64,000 nucleotides of DNA, from positions 372,001 to 436,000 of the forward strand of contig NZ_SOCT01000002.1 of NCBI RefSeq assembly GCF_004364435.1, given 5' to 3'. Shown piece by piece: positions 45,615 through 56,364 of the stretch (the stretch's first letter is position 1; each line of letters begins with the position of its first letter). The notes under the pieces are model-generated. The model was not told the origin of the DNA and made no database searches. It saw only the letters and a program-made list of their open reading frames with translations. The translations under genes were made by a program, and so were the position numbers. Origin of the DNA: Pseudomonas sp. LP_7_YM (GTDB lineage: Bacteria > Pseudomonadota > Gammaproteobacteria > Pseudomonadales > Pseudomonadaceae).

Positions 45615-46627
45615 CCGCTTTGATCGACACGCGCGACCGTGCTTTGGCCGCATTTTACGGACTGGCCCTGGGCGACGCGCTGGGCATGCCTACGCAATCG
45701 CTCAGTCGCAAGCAGATCAAGCAACGCTTCGGCCAGATCACCACATTGACCGCCGCCGACGCCGACCAGCCTATTGCGCCGAACATGGCCGCCGGGTCGA
45801 TCACCGATGACACCGAGCAGGCCGTGCTCGTCGCGGAGCTTCTGGTGACCGGGGCAGGGCGCATTCAGCCATCGGACCTGGCGCAGGGTCTGATCGATTG
45901 GGAAGCGGTAATGCAGGCCAAAGGCTCGCAAGATCTGCTTGGCCCGTCCACCAAGCGCGCGATTGAAATGATTCTGGCAGGCCATACCCCCGAAGAGGCC
46001 GGGCGTTTCGGCACTACCAATGGCGCGGCAATGCGCATCGCGCCAGTGGGTATCGCAGCGGACGTGCTCAATGAACAGCGGTTCATCGAATCCGTGATTC
46101 AGGCCTGCCAGGTGACACATAACACGACGCTGGGGATTTCCAGCGCGGCGGCCGTTGCGGCCGTGATTTCAGCCGGGATCAATGGCGTCAGCCTCAGCCA
46201 GGCACTGGACATCGGTTCACGCATTGCCCTGCTTGCCGAGTCTCATGGGTACTGGATCGCCGGCGCGCGGATCTCGGCCAGAATCGTCTGGGCAAAGCGC
46301 CTCTGCGCAGGTGTCAGCAATGACCAGTTGCCGGACTTGATCTACGACGTCATCGGTACCTCGGTGGCGTCTCAGGAGTCGGTCATCTCTGCATTCGCCC
46401 TCGCGCATCAAGTCGCTTGCGGCCAATTGCCGGCTTTCGATGCACTGTGCATGGCGGCCAGCCTTGGCGGCGATACAGACACCATCGCGGCCATTCTCGG
46501 CGCGATGCTGGGTGCCTCCCAAGGCATGTCGGCCTGGCCGGTCGAACTCATTGAGCAAATCAGGACCGTGAATGGCCTGGCGCTCTCCCCATTGGTCGAG
46601 CAGTTGCTGTCTTTACGTACGATCTGA
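45611..46627 (+). CDS. ADP-ribosylglycohydrolase-family protein (YegU-like)
   Basis: A 338-residue protein with the two metal-binding acidic motifs of the ARH fold: GSITDDTEQAVLVAE near residue 58 and SLGGDTDTIAAILGAMLGA near residue 285. The N-terminal AAFYGLALGDALGMPTQ is typical. The family removes ADP-ribose or related N/O-glycosides using Mg2+. In this operon a small-molecule ribonucleoside substrate is more likely than a protein substrate. ATG 45611 overlaps the GntR stop. Confidence 0.9.
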   Translation: MTALIDTRDRALAAFYGLALGDALGMPTQSLSRKQIKQRFGQITTLTAADADQPIAPNMAAGSITDDTEQAVLVAELLVTGAGRIQPSDLAQGLIDWEAVMQAKGSQDLLGPSTKRAIEMILAGHTPEEAGRFGTTNGAAMRIAPVGIAADVLNEQRFIESVIQACQVTHNTTLGISSAAAVAAVISAGINGVSLSQALDIGSRIALLAESHGYWIAGARISARIVWAKRLCAGVSNDQLPDLIYDVIGTSVASQESVISAFALAHQVACGQLPAFDALCMAASLGGDTDTIAAILGAMLGASQGMSAWPVELIEQIRTVNGLALSPLVEQLLSLRTI

Positions 46628-46802
46628 CCGACGTTGGCGCGTCCATGTACCGAATTGAATAAGAGATCTCTGCATCGCCCTTAAAAACTGGCGATCCGGG
46701 GTTCGCTGACTCTGCGAAGGGATCAAGCGTCCCCTCCGACACGGACGTCGCTTGCTTTGCATACTGCCCACAACCAGAACAAACGGCATCAGGAGCATTC
46801 CC
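46628..46802. other. Spacer inside the YegWUTV-like operon
   Basis: A 175-base gap separates the glycohydrolase and permease genes, unlike the overlaps elsewhere in this operon. No hairpin terminator is obvious. It may carry a second promoter; none could be fixed with confidence. Confidence 0.35.
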
Positions 46803-48272
46803 ATGACATCATCCAACGCCACCCAAGGCGCAGGACAGCTTGAAACACGCGGCATCGAGCCGGTTCCGGAAAACGAGTGCAACGGCCATCCGCTGCAGCT
46901 GTTCTGGGTCTGGTTCGCGGCCAATATCAGCATCCTCGGCCTGCCCCTTGGCGCAACCCTGGTGGCCTTTCGCGGGCTGTCGATCGGGCAAGCCATCATC
47001 GTGGCGATCCTCGGCGCGGCGGGCTCCTTCGCCGTGGTCGGGGTGATCTCCATCGCGGGCCGTCGAGGTCGCGCGCCGAGCCTGACACTGTCTCGTGCCA
47101 TTTTCGGCGTACGCGGCAATATCGGTCCGACCATCGTGTCACTGATGTCTCGCCTGGGGTGGGAAACGGTCAATACCACCACGGCGGCGTTCGTGCTGCT
47201 GTCGCTGTGCTCCATTCTGTTTGGCACACCGGTCGAGGCCAAAAGTGCGCCAGCCCTTACGCTGCTATTCATTGGCATTTTTGTGCTGCTGACCCTTACG
47301 GTTTCGGGGCTGGGACATGCGACGTTGCTGGTCATCCAGAAATGGGCGACTTACATTTTCGGCGCGCTGAATATTGTGGTGGGCGGTTTCCTGATCGCAC
47401 ACATCGATTGGAACGCTGTGTTCAGTGCCGCCCCGGCACCGGTGAGCGCGATGATCATCGGTGTCGGCACCATGGCGGCCGGTACAGGTATCGGCTGGGC
47501 CAACGCCGGCGCCGACATGTCGCGCTATCAGCACCGCAGCGTCAGGGCTGCCGGGCTTGTGGCGTCGGCGGCCTTCGGCGCGGGTATCCCGCTGGTGCTG
47601 TTGATCACCCTGGGCGGTCTGCTGTCGGTCGGCAACGATCATCTGGCGTCGGCCACCGACCCGATCATTGCCATTCGCGAGCTGCTGCCTACCTGGATGG
47701 CTGTGCCCTATTTGATCACTGCCTTCGGCGGCTTGCTGCTGTCGAACAACCTGTCGGTGTACTCGGCGGGCCTGACCACCTTGACCCTGGGCTTGAAGAT
47801 CAAGCGTGTGCACGCGGTCATTGTCGACATCGTGGCGATCTTCGCCGGTTCGATCTACTTCATGTTGTTCGCCGACAGTTTCTATGGTCCGTTCATTACG
47901 TTCATTTCGATGCTGGCGGTGCCGATCACGGCGTGGGTGGGCATCTTCGTTGTCGATCTGATTCATCGCCACGTGTACAGCGCCAAAGACCTCATGGACG
48001 TCTCGCCGCGCAGCGCTTATTGGTACAGCGGCGGTGTGGAGTGGCGTGCGCTGGGTGCCTGGGCGCTGGCCATCGTGCTTGGTTTCAGCTTCACCACGGT
48101 CGCCACCACACCGGAAAATGTCTTGTTCAAGGGCTTTCTTTCCGACTCCTGGTTCGGTCATAACGGTCTGGGCTGGATTGTGACGTTCATCGTCGCCGGC
48201 GGCCTGTACGCCATCCTCGGCGGCTCCCGCGACCGTCGCGTCGTCACCGAAGAGGCTGCTCATGCCCGCTAG
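46803..48272 (+). CDS. NCS1-family purine/cytosine-type permease
   Basis: A 489-residue transporter with about twelve spans and NCS1 hallmarks: LQLFWVWFAANISILGLPLG at the first span, SRAIFGVRGNIGPTIVSLMS, then GIGWANAGADMSRYQ. NCS1 carriers import purines, pyrimidines, hydantoins or related compounds with H+ or Na+. ATG 46803 follows AGGAG. It occupies the place that yegT (a nucleoside:H+ symporter of another family) has in E. coli. It overlaps the kinase gene by 11 bases. Confidence 0.9.
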   Translation: MTSSNATQGAGQLETRGIEPVPENECNGHPLQLFWVWFAANISILGLPLGATLVAFRGLSIGQAIIVAILGAAGSFAVVGVISIAGRRGRAPSLTLSRAIFGVRGNIGPTIVSLMSRLGWETVNTTTAAFVLLSLCSILFGTPVEAKSAPALTLLFIGIFVLLTLTVSGLGHATLLVIQKWATYIFGALNIVVGGFLIAHIDWNAVFSAAPAPVSAMIIGVGTMAAGTGIGWANAGADMSRYQHRSVRAAGLVASAAFGAGIPLVLLITLGGLLSVGNDHLASATDPIIAIRELLPTWMAVPYLITAFGGLLLSNNLSVYSAGLTTLTLGLKIKRVHAVIVDIVAIFAGSIYFMLFADSFYGPFITFISMLAVPITAWVGIFVVDLIHRHVYSAKDLMDVSPRSAYWYSGGVEWRALGAWALAIVLGFSFTTVATTPENVLFKGFLSDSWFGHNGLGWIVTFIVAGGLYAILGGSRDRRVVTEEAAHAR

Positions 48273-49191
48273 ATTGCTCTACACCGGCCAGGTCGTCGTT
48301 GATCTGGTCATGGCGCTCGATGCCTTGCCGCGCTCGGGGGGCGATGTCCTCGCCAGTTCGGCAACGTTCGAGACGGGCGGTGGTTTCAATGTGATGGCCG
48401 CTGCCTGCCGCAATGGTCTGCAGACGTTCTACCTTGGTCGCCATGGCAAGGGCCGCTTCGGTGATCTGGCGCGCCAGGCCATGCTGGCAGAAGGCATCGC
48501 CATCGCAGTGCCGGCATCAGACGAACAGGACACCGGGCTATCGGTCGCGTTGATCGAGCCGTCGGCCGAGCGCTCTTTCATTTCTTACGTTGGCGCAGAA
48601 GGGGGATTGTCCGGGCGGGATTTGTTCAGCACTGTCGTGCAGTCGGAGGATTACGTCTTTGTCAGTGGCTACAGCCTGCTGCACAAGCATAAGGTCTGGA
48701 CGCTACTGGAGTGGCTTCGCGAGTTGCCTGAAGGGGCGAGCGTGGTGTTCGATCCGGGTCCGCTGGTGAACACGCCGGACAGCATCGAGATGCAGGCGGT
48801 GCTGCCACTGATCACGCTGTGGACCAGTAACGGCGAGGAGGCATTGCGTTTCACTGGCTGCGAAACCATTCCCGATGCGCTGGCTCAACTGGCGCAGTGG
48901 CTGAACGATGATGCGCTGATCGTCGTACGTGACGGGCCGCAGGGCTGCTGGATCAGGCAAGGCGGTGACACGCAGCATGTGCAGGGTTTCCCGGTGACCG
49001 CCATCGACACCAACGGCGCGGGCGATGCTCATGCCGGGGTGTTGCTGGCAGGACTGGCTGCGGGATTTTCGGCGCATCAGGCGGCTTTACGGGCCAATGC
49101 AGCAGCGGCCATCGCCGTCACCCGTTGGGGGCCTGCGACGGCACCGATGGCCGGTGAGGTTGACGCTTTGCTCAAGGCCAGTATCGATTAA
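48262..49191 (+). CDS. PfkB-family sugar/nucleoside kinase (YegV-like)
   Basis: A 309-residue ribokinase-like enzyme. The N-terminal substrate-binding part has ETGGGFNVMAAACRNGLQTF, a version of the GG-x-xN motif, and the C-terminal signature is AIDTNGAGDAHAGVLLAGL with the GAGD catalytic Asp. Such kinases phosphorylate ribose, fructose derivatives or nucleosides. With the glycohydrolase and permease, uptake of a ribosyl compound, cleavage and phosphorylation form a plausible pathway. Confidence 0.9.
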   Translation: MPARLLYTGQVVVDLVMALDALPRSGGDVLASSATFETGGGFNVMAAACRNGLQTFYLGRHGKGRFGDLARQAMLAEGIAIAVPASDEQDTGLSVALIEPSAERSFISYVGAEGGLSGRDLFSTVVQSEDYVFVSGYSLLHKHKVWTLLEWLRELPEGASVVFDPGPLVNTPDSIEMQAVLPLITLWTSNGEEALRFTGCETIPDALAQLAQWLNDDALIVVRDGPQGCWIRQGGDTQHVQGFPVTAIDTNGAGDAHAGVLLAGLAAGFSAHQAALRANAAAAIAVTRWGPATAPMAGEVDALLKASID

Positions 49192-49337
49192 CCGGTGGCA
49201 GCGAATTCATCCGCGCTTGGCCAGTTCAGTCGACACAGGGCCATGGACTGAAACACCTCATCGAGAATGAATTCGCTCTCACTGAGGTCACATTGATTCG
49301 CCGGGCCGGTGGCGCTGAAAAGTCACATACCCAAGCG

Positions 49338-50666
<1,329 letters not shown>

Positions 50667-50729
50667 ATTGCTCATCCAAAGCATTTGAAGTCACGGGGGT
50701 CGATCACTGATCTTCCTGTAACGGGTGAC

Positions 50730-50821
50730 CAGTGGGGGCGAGCTTGCTCGCAAAAACCTGGTCTCAGGCGCAATAGACCTGTGTACGGACGAGCGCCCTC
50801 GCGAGCAAGCTCGCTTACACA
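50730..50821. repeat. Inverted REP pair between aauS and aauR
   Basis: GGGCGAGCTTGCTCGC (about 50736-50751) and GCGAGCAAGCTCGC (about 50801-50814) are inverted REP arms between two genes of one signalling pair. They may lower or separate expression of aauR. Confidence 0.85.
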
Positions 50822-50844
50822 GAATTGGAATCTGCCCGCGAACA

Positions 50845-52737
50845 TCATGGGCCGGTTCCAGCAACTTTGACCAAGGGCAGGATCAACACGAACATCGTGC
50901 CGCCCTCGGCCGGGTCTTCTGCGTTGAGGCTGCCACCGGCCGCTGCGGCCAGACTGGCAGACAAGGTCAAGCCCAGCCCCAGGCCCTGTTCGCCGGGTTT
51001 GGTGGTGAAAAAGGGTTCGAACAGATGCTTGCGTGCTTCAGCGTCGATGCCGTGACCATTGTCACGCACGCGCAGCCGGTAGCGGCCTTCCACCACATCG
51101 CCTTGCAGCCAGAGCACCGGCAGCGGTTGAGCCTGCATGGCGTCCAGAGCGTTGCCGATCAGGTTGACCAGAATCTGCTCCAGGCGCGTCTGATCGATTG
51201 CCAGCTCGACCTCATCGAACGCCTGATGAAAGTCCAGCGCGCTGCTCTCGATACGCCCGCCCAGCAATTGCAACGCCGCGTCCACGGCCTTGGTCAGCGA
51301 GGCCTGGCCTTTGTCTTCGCCGCGTCGGGCAAAGGCGCGCAGGCTGGCGGTGATGCGCCCCATGCGGTCGACCAGATCATTGATGGTTCGCAGGTTGGCG
51401 CTCGCGGTGTCCAGCGCGCCGCGCTCGATGAAGCGCACCGTATTGCCCGAAAGCGTGCGCAATGCCGCCAGAGGCTGGTTGAGTTCATGGGCAATACTGG
51501 TCGACATCTGTCCGATGGCCGCCAGCTTTCCGGCCTGAACCAGTTCGTCCTGGGCCTGGCGCAATGTCTCCTCAGCCTGTCGTCGGTCGCGAATCTGTCC
51601 CTTGAGGCGCTCGTTGCTGGCACGCAGGTCGGCGGTGCGTTCGGTAATCCGACGCTCAAGTTCGTTGTTGGCTTCTTCCAGCGCCTCGCGAGCAGCCAGA
51701 CGGGTCGAAATCACTTTGCGTCGCTCGTTCCAGGCGATCAGCAGAAACATCGCCAAAGCACAGGCCACGGCAACCAGCATGCCCTGGTTGGCGGCTTCGC
51801 GGCGCAGATCTTCCAACGGCGTCAGCAGGGTCAGGTGCCAGGGTGTGTCGGCCAGGTCGCGGGTCTGGGCGAGGTAGCTGACCACGGTGTGCTCGTGGTC
51901 AACGCTGCTGTTAGCGGGAAAGGTCAGCTTCTCGATGCCCTCGCCAATCGACTCACGCTCCAGTGGCACCAGTTCATTGAGTGGCCACCAGTAATATTGC
52001 AGGCTGCGTGCCAGACGTTCCTTGATTTGCGGGGTCAGCGGCCGAACCGATTTCAAGCGTCGGGCCGGGTCGCTGGACAGAATGATGATGCCGTTTTCGT
52101 CGCTGACGAAGGCCTCCAGACGCGCCCGTTGCCAACGCTCTTCCAGGGCTTCGAGCCGGACCTTGATCACCGCGACGCCAATGATCTTGCCTTTCTCCTC
52201 AAGCCCGTGAGCCAGGTAGTAACCCGGTTCGCCGTTGGTGCTGCCGATGCCGTAGAAGCGACCGGGCAGGCCGCGGACCGCATTCTGGTAATACGCGCGG
52301 AAGGACAGGTCTTCACCCAGATAACTGTCGGCGTCACGCCAGTTGCTGGTCGCCAGCACGCGACCTGTGGTGTCGAGCACGTAGATCGCGCGACTGCGGC
52401 TACGGCGATTAAGGCCTTCGAGGTAGTCGTTGACCTTGCCTCGCAGTTCAGGCGACGGGTCATTGAGCAGCTCGGAGACGTTGGATTCGAGCTCCAGTAC
52501 GCTGGGCAAGTAGTTGTACTTGTTGATTTCGCTTTCGACGGTACGGGCATGTAGCTCCAGCTGCCGTTCGCCGTTTTCGCCGAGGGCCTTTATGCCGTTG
52601 GTTTCGCTGTACAGATAGGTGACGTAGCCCAGCGCGATCATCAGCACAATGACCAGCGGTGGCAGGAACAGATGGCGGATCAGGCGGGGTTTCACGGCAA
52701 GTGATGGCGGCGCGCTAAGAGGTGGATCGCATTTCAT
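50845..52737 (-). CDS. aauS: Sensor histidine kinase AauS-like
   Basis: A 630-residue sensor of the DctB type: first membrane span near residues 22-40, a periplasmic double-Cache domain, second span near 318-340, a coiled coil rich in Glu/Arg, then the kinase core with His417 (IAHELNQPLAALRTL), N box NLIGNALDAMQ, and G boxes DNGHGI and GLGLGLTLS. In pseudomonads AauS senses acidic amino acids and their amides. The start ATG 52737-52735 gives the natural N-terminus. It is transcribed after aatP and before aauR. Confidence 0.88.
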   Translation of the reverse strand: MKCDPPLSAPPSLAVKPRLIRHLFLPPLVIVLMIALGYVTYLYSETNGIKALGENGERQLELHARTVESEINKYNYLPSVLELESNVSELLNDPSPELRGKVNDYLEGLNRRSRSRAIYVLDTTGRVLATSNWRDADSYLGEDLSFRAYYQNAVRGLPGRFYGIGSTNGEPGYYLAHGLEEKGKIIGVAVIKVRLEALEERWQRARLEAFVSDENGIIILSSDPARRLKSVRPLTPQIKERLARSLQYYWWPLNELVPLERESIGEGIEKLTFPANSSVDHEHTVVSYLAQTRDLADTPWHLTLLTPLEDLRREAANQGMLVAVACALAMFLLIAWNERRKVISTRLAAREALEEANNELERRITERTADLRASNERLKGQIRDRRQAEETLRQAQDELVQAGKLAAIGQMSTSIAHELNQPLAALRTLSGNTVRFIERGALDTASANLRTINDLVDRMGRITASLRAFARRGEDKGQASLTKAVDAALQLLGGRIESSALDFHQAFDEVELAIDQTRLEQILVNLIGNALDAMQAQPLPVLWLQGDVVEGRYRLRVRDNGHGIDAEARKHLFEPFFTTKPGEQGLGLGLTLSASLAAAAGGSLNAEDPAEGGTMFVLILPLVKVAGTGP

Positions 52738-52828
52738 CACAGTCGTCCTGGACCGACCAGCCGGCTGTGTCATTGATGGTGAACACAGGCGGCCGGCGGG
52801 TGTTTAGCCCTGTGGGGCTTTGAATCAA

Positions 52829-53563
52829 TCAGTGCTGAAGGATCTTGTTCAGGAAGTGCTGAGCGCGTTCGGAACGCGCGCTGACATCGCCGAAGAACTC
52901 TTCCTTGACGCAGTCCTCGATGATCTGGCCCTTGTCCATGAAGATCACCCGGTCAGCCACTTTCCGGGCAAAGCCCATCTCGTGGGTCACGCACATCATG
53001 GTCATGCCTTCGTTGGCCAGTTGCACCATCACATCGAGTACTTCGTTGACCATCTCCGGGTCCAGGGCAGAAGTCGGCTCATCGAACAGCATGACGACCG
53101 GGTCCATGGCCAGCGCGCGGGCAATGGCCACACGCTGCTGCTGACCACCGGACAGTTGACCGGGGTGCTTGTGCGCATGGGCCGAAAGCCCGACGCGCTC
53201 AAGCAGCTGCAAGCCTTTTTTAGTGGCTTCTTCCTTGCTGCGGCCCAGTACCTTGATCTGCGCGATGGTCAGGTTTTCGGTGATGGTCAGGTGCGGAAAC
53301 AGCTCGAAATGCTGGAACACCATACCGACGCGTGAGCGCAGTTTCGGCAGGTTGGTTTTCGAGTCGCCGATCGAGGTGCCATCGACCACGATGTCGCCTT
53401 TCTGGAACGGTTCCAGCGCATTGACGCATTTGATCAAGGTCGACTTGCCGGAGCCGGACGGCCCGCACACCACGATCACTTCACCTTTCTTGACCTCGGT
53501 GCTGCAATCGGTCAGCACCTGGAAGTCCCCATACCACTTGTTGATATTTTTGATGGAAATCAT
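52829..53563 (-). CDS. aatP: Glutamate/aspartate ABC transporter ATPase
   Basis: A 244-residue polar amino-acid ATPase with Walker [10 protein letters not shown], signature [15 protein letters not shown] and Walker [15 protein letters not shown]. It powers uptake of glutamate and aspartate with permeases AatQ and AatM and the binding protein AatJ. It overlaps aatM by 4 bases and is the last transport gene before the aauS sensor. Confidence 0.95.
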   Translation of the reverse strand: MISIKNINKWYGDFQVLTDCSTEVKKGEVIVVCGPSGSGKSTLIKCVNALEPFQKGDIVVDGTSIGDSKTNLPKLRSRVGMVFQHFELFPHLTITENLTIAQIKVLGRSKEEATKKGLQLLERVGLSAHAHKHPGQLSGGQQQRVAIARALAMDPVVMLFDEPTSALDPEMVNEVLDVMVQLANEGMTMMCVTHEMGFARKVADRVIFMDKGQIIEDCVKEEFFGDVSARSERAQHFLNKILQH

Positions 53564-54225
53564 ACGGCTAACCTTTTTTGCATGAGCATGACCAGACGCG
53601 AGGCTGCGAAGCTGATCGTGAAGTACACCAGACCCGCGACGATCAGGAATTCATTGGAGCGGCCAATGATGTCGCCGCTGGAGCGGGCCGAGTTGAGGAA
53701 GTCGACCAGACCCACCGTGTACACCAGCGAGGTGTCCTGGAACAGGATGATGCTCTGCTGCAGCAGCAGCGGGGTCATTTTGCGGAATGCCTGCGGCAGG
53801 ATGATCAAGCGCATCAGCTGCCCGTAGGTCATGCCCAGCGCTTGCGCAGCACCCATCTGGCCACGTGAGATCGATTGCACACCGGCCCGCACGATTTCGC
53901 AGAAGTACGCCGCTTCGAACATCATGAATGCCACGACGCACGACGTGAACGCTCCGATCGGAGTGTCTTGCCCTGTGATCCAGCGCAGTACGAACGGCAC
54001 TGCCAGGTAGAACCAGGTGATGACCAACAGCAGCGGAATCGAGCGGAAGTAGTTGACGTAGGCGCCGGCGATGCGTGACATCCACTTGCTCGACGACAGG
54101 CGCATCAGGGCCAGAAGCGTACCAAGGGTAATGCCGCCTACCACGCCCATGACCATCAGTTGCAAGGTCATGACCATGCCGTTCCACAGGCCCGGAATGG
54201 CCGGAATGACTCCAGAGAAGTCCAT
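53560..54225 (-). CDS. aatM: Glutamate/aspartate ABC transporter permease AatM
   Basis: A 221-residue permease with five spans and the HisM-type EAA loop ([20 protein letters not shown], residues 135-154). The N-terminal spans begin [18 protein letters not shown]. It pairs with AatQ to form the channel. It directly abuts aatQ (shared base) and overlaps aatP, so the three are translated as a block. Confidence 0.94.
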   Translation of the reverse strand: MDFSGVIPAIPGLWNGMVMTLQLMVMGVVGGITLGTLLALMRLSSSKWMSRIAGAYVNYFRSIPLLLVITWFYLAVPFVLRWITGQDTPIGAFTSCVVAFMMFEAAYFCEIVRAGVQSISRGQMGAAQALGMTYGQLMRLIILPQAFRKMTPLLLQQSIILFQDTSLVYTVGLVDFLNSARSSGDIIGRSNEFLIVAGLVYFTISFAASRLVMLMQKRLAV

Positions 54226-54971
54226 TATTTACCTCCCACGGAAATCAGGCCCGGCACTGCGACTTTCTTCTCGATCAGGCGCATGAGCAGCATCAGGCTC
54301 ATGTTCAGCGTGAAGTAGATCAGGGTCGCCAGGGTGAACGCTTCAAACAGGTTCGCGGAAAACTCGGCGGTCTGTTTGGTCTGCGCCAGCAACTCCATCA
54401 GGCCAATCAACGACGCCACCGACGAGTTCTTGAACACGTTAAGGAATTCGGAGGTGAGCGGCGGGATGATGATCCGGTAAGCCTGCGGCAGTAGCACGTT
54501 CCAGTAGATCTGCGGCAGTTTGAAACCCATGGCGCGCGCGGCGGATTCCTGGCCGCGAGGCAACGCCTCGATACCGGTTCGCACCTGCTCGCAAACGCGT
54601 GCAGCAGTGAACAGACCCAGGCACACGACCACGCTCAGAAAGGCCGAGGTGGTCGGGTTAAGGTCCTGCTTGTACCACTGCTGCAGATTGTCGGGCAGCA
54701 GGTCCGGTACCAGGAAGTACCAGATGAACAGCTGCACCAGCAATGGCACATTACGGAAGATTTCCACGTAAACCGTGGCGATCGTAGACACGATGCGGTT
54801 GGGCACCGTACGCATGACCCCGAGCACCGAGCCTAGGGTTAACGCGATGATCCAGGCGACGATGGAGATGCCGATGGTCCAGCCCAGACCGGAAATGTAC
54901 CAGTCCAGATAGGTCTCGCTGCCAACGCCAGTGGACTTGAAGAACACGCTCCAGTCCCAGTTGTAATTCAT
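54225..54971 (-). CDS. aatQ: Glutamate/aspartate ABC transporter permease AatQ
   Basis: A 248-residue permease beginning MNYNWDWSVFFKSTGVGSET, with five spans and EAA loop RGQESAARAMGFKLPQIYWN (about residues 155-174). The ATG 54971-54969 is preferred because the residues encoded upstream resemble neither homologues nor a leader. It follows aatJ after a hairpin-containing gap of about 190 bases. Confidence 0.94.
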   Translation of the reverse strand: MNYNWDWSVFFKSTGVGSETYLDWYISGLGWTIGISIVAWIIALTLGSVLGVMRTVPNRIVSTIATVYVEIFRNVPLLVQLFIWYFLVPDLLPDNLQQWYKQDLNPTTSAFLSVVVCLGLFTAARVCEQVRTGIEALPRGQESAARAMGFKLPQIYWNVLLPQAYRIIIPPLTSEFLNVFKNSSVASLIGLMELLAQTKQTAEFSANLFEAFTLATLIYFTLNMSLMLLMRLIEKKVAVPGLISVGGK

Positions 54972-55119
54972 CAGGGTCTCCCCTCGAGATCGATCAATGT
55001 ACAGACACCCGCTTGGGGAAGATCCTTTTCCGCCTGACGTCGAAAACCTCAGGCACACACGATCAGCTTGAAAACCGCAGGTCGAGTGTTCCAAACAAAC
55101 CAGCAGGTAGTAACAGACG

Positions 55120-55143
55120 CCTGAGGGAGAGGGCTCCCTCAGG
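55120..55143 (-). terminator. Attenuating hairpin between aatJ and aatQMP
   Basis: CCTGAGGGAG (55120-55129) pairs perfectly with CTCCCTCAGG (55134-55143) over a 4-base loop, 20 bases after aatJ. Lacking a T tract, it more likely protects the aatJ message from 3' decay, giving excess binding protein over permease, as is common in such transporters. Confidence 0.75.
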
Positions 55144-55162
55144 ACGTAAGGTTAATCAGGAA

Positions 55163-56092
55163 TCAGATTTTTACGTCCGCAGCCGGCTTGTCGCTCGGAT
55201 TGGCGATCAACTCTTTAACCTTTTCGCTCATCGGGAAGTTGAGGTTCAGGCTTTTAGGTGGAATCGGGCTTTCAAACCACTTGCTGTAGATCTTGTTGAT
55301 CTCGCCGGATTTGTACAGACCGACAATGGCGTCATCCACGGCTTTCTTGAAAGCCGGGTCCTCTTTGCGAACCATGCACGCGTAGGCTTCGAAGGACTGT
55401 GGAGTGCCGGTGATCACCCAGTCGTCGGGCTTCTTGGCCTTGGCTTCTTCACCCGCCAGCAGGGCGTCGTCCATCATGAAGGCGACAGCACGACCGCTCT
55501 CAAGCATCTGGAAGGATTCGCCGTGGTCCTTGGCGGAGATAACGTTCATGCCCATCTGCTTGTCGGCATTCATCGCCTTGATAATGCGCTCGGAAGTCGT
55601 GCCGGCGGTGGTCACGACGTTCTTGCCTTTCAGGTCAGCGAAATCGTTGTAAGTCGGCTTGCCATCTTTGTCTTTCTTGACCAGCAGACGTGTGCCGATT
55701 TCAAAGATATTGACCGTGAAATCGACCTGCTGGGCACGTTCGGCATTATTCGTGGTGGAACCACACTCGATGTCTGCGGTGCCGTTCTGAATCAGCGGGA
55801 TGCGGGTTTGCGAGGTCACCAGGTTGTACTTGACGTTCAAGTCAGGCTTGTTCAGGTCTTTCTTGATCGCGTCGACGATAGCCAGCTGGATATCGTGGGA
55901 GTAGCCGACCGGGACGCCGGAAGCGTCGGCGATGTAGGAGAACGGAATCGAAGAGTCGCGGTGACCGAGGGTGATGTCGCCCGAATCGTTGATTTTCTTC
56001 AGGGTGCCAGTCAGCTCGGCGGCGGACACTGGGGTGCTGATCAAAGCGGCAGCAGCAATGGCTGCGCCCAGAATGTGGGGAACGATACGCAT
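55163..56092 (-). CDS. aatJ: Periplasmic glutamate/aspartate-binding protein
   Basis: A 309-residue solute-binding protein with a signal peptide over residues 1-24 (ILGAAIAAAALISTPVSA, cleavage before AEL) and the family-3 fold: GDITLGHRDSSIPFSYIADA, a ligand-contact TADIECGSTTNNAERAQQVD, and a C-terminal EINKIYSKWF. It delivers acidic amino acids to AatQMP. Upstream lie a sigma-54 promoter and an AauR-like operator, in agreement with the AauRS genes further down the strand. Confidence 0.94.
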   Translation of the reverse strand: MRIVPHILGAAIAAAALISTPVSAAELTGTLKKINDSGDITLGHRDSSIPFSYIADASGVPVGYSHDIQLAIVDAIKKDLNKPDLNVKYNLVTSQTRIPLIQNGTADIECGSTTNNAERAQQVDFTVNIFEIGTRLLVKKDKDGKPTYNDFADLKGKNVVTTAGTTSERIIKAMNADKQMGMNVISAKDHGESFQMLESGRAVAFMMDDALLAGEEAKAKKPDDWVITGTPQSFEAYACMVRKEDPAFKKAVDDAIVGLYKSGEINKIYSKWFESPIPPKSLNLNFPMSEKVKELIANPSDKPAADVKI

Positions 56093-56209
56093 CTATTAAT
56101 CCTCGACTTTGTTTTTTTTATGGGGCCGGTCGGCCCTTTCGTTTCAGAACGCTACAACGGCGGCCCAATAAGGTGACTCGCTACATCGAAGCAATCGTGA
56201 TGAGTGTGG

Positions 56210-56225
56210 AGCATGAGTCATGCCA
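56210..56225 (-). promoter_or_regulatory. Sigma-54 promoter of aatJ
   Basis: On the minus strand TGGCATGACTCATGCT places GG and GC 12 bases apart as in the sigma-54 consensus TGGCACG-N4-TTGCW, with two non-essential mismatches. The predicted start site lies about 105 bases upstream of the aatJ ATG. AT-rich DNA at 56255-56275, between promoter and activator site, could bind IHF. Confidence 0.75.
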
Positions 56226-56330
56226 GATAGGAGGCTATAGATAACCTTCTGTTTCTACAGGTTTTTTTTAAAAAACTTGGGACTTTGAGCGATTTATTGT
56301 CCGGGATACCGACTGCGAGAGAGCGGGATG

Positions 56331-56344
56331 TTCGGAACTCCGAA
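56331..56344. promoter_or_regulatory. AauR-like activator site
   Basis: TTCGGAACTCCGAA fits exactly the TTCGG-N4-CCGAA motif that I recall for AauR in P. putida. It lies 106 bp upstream of the -24 element of the aatJ promoter, a normal distance for a sigma-54 enhancer. It is also 20 bp before the start of the divergent NEL protein gene. A related but reversed repeat, CCGAAT with ATTCGG, is at 56415-56432 inside that gene. Confidence 0.72.
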
Positions 56345-56364
56345 CGCGCAGCGTGAAGGGCTTG

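Noticed and set aside
46877..48163. 428-codon plus-strand frame inside the permease gene
   Set aside because: Out-of-frame shadow, Arg/His-rich and without membrane segments, while the NCS1 frame is unmistakable.
50725..52554. 609-codon open frame opposite the histidine kinase
   Set aside because: Antisense shadow of aauS, Gln/His/Arg-rich with no domain; it also starts inside a REP pair.
55013..56176. 387-codon plus-strand frame opposite aatJ
   Set aside because: Antisense shadow of the binding-protein gene; no recognisable domain.
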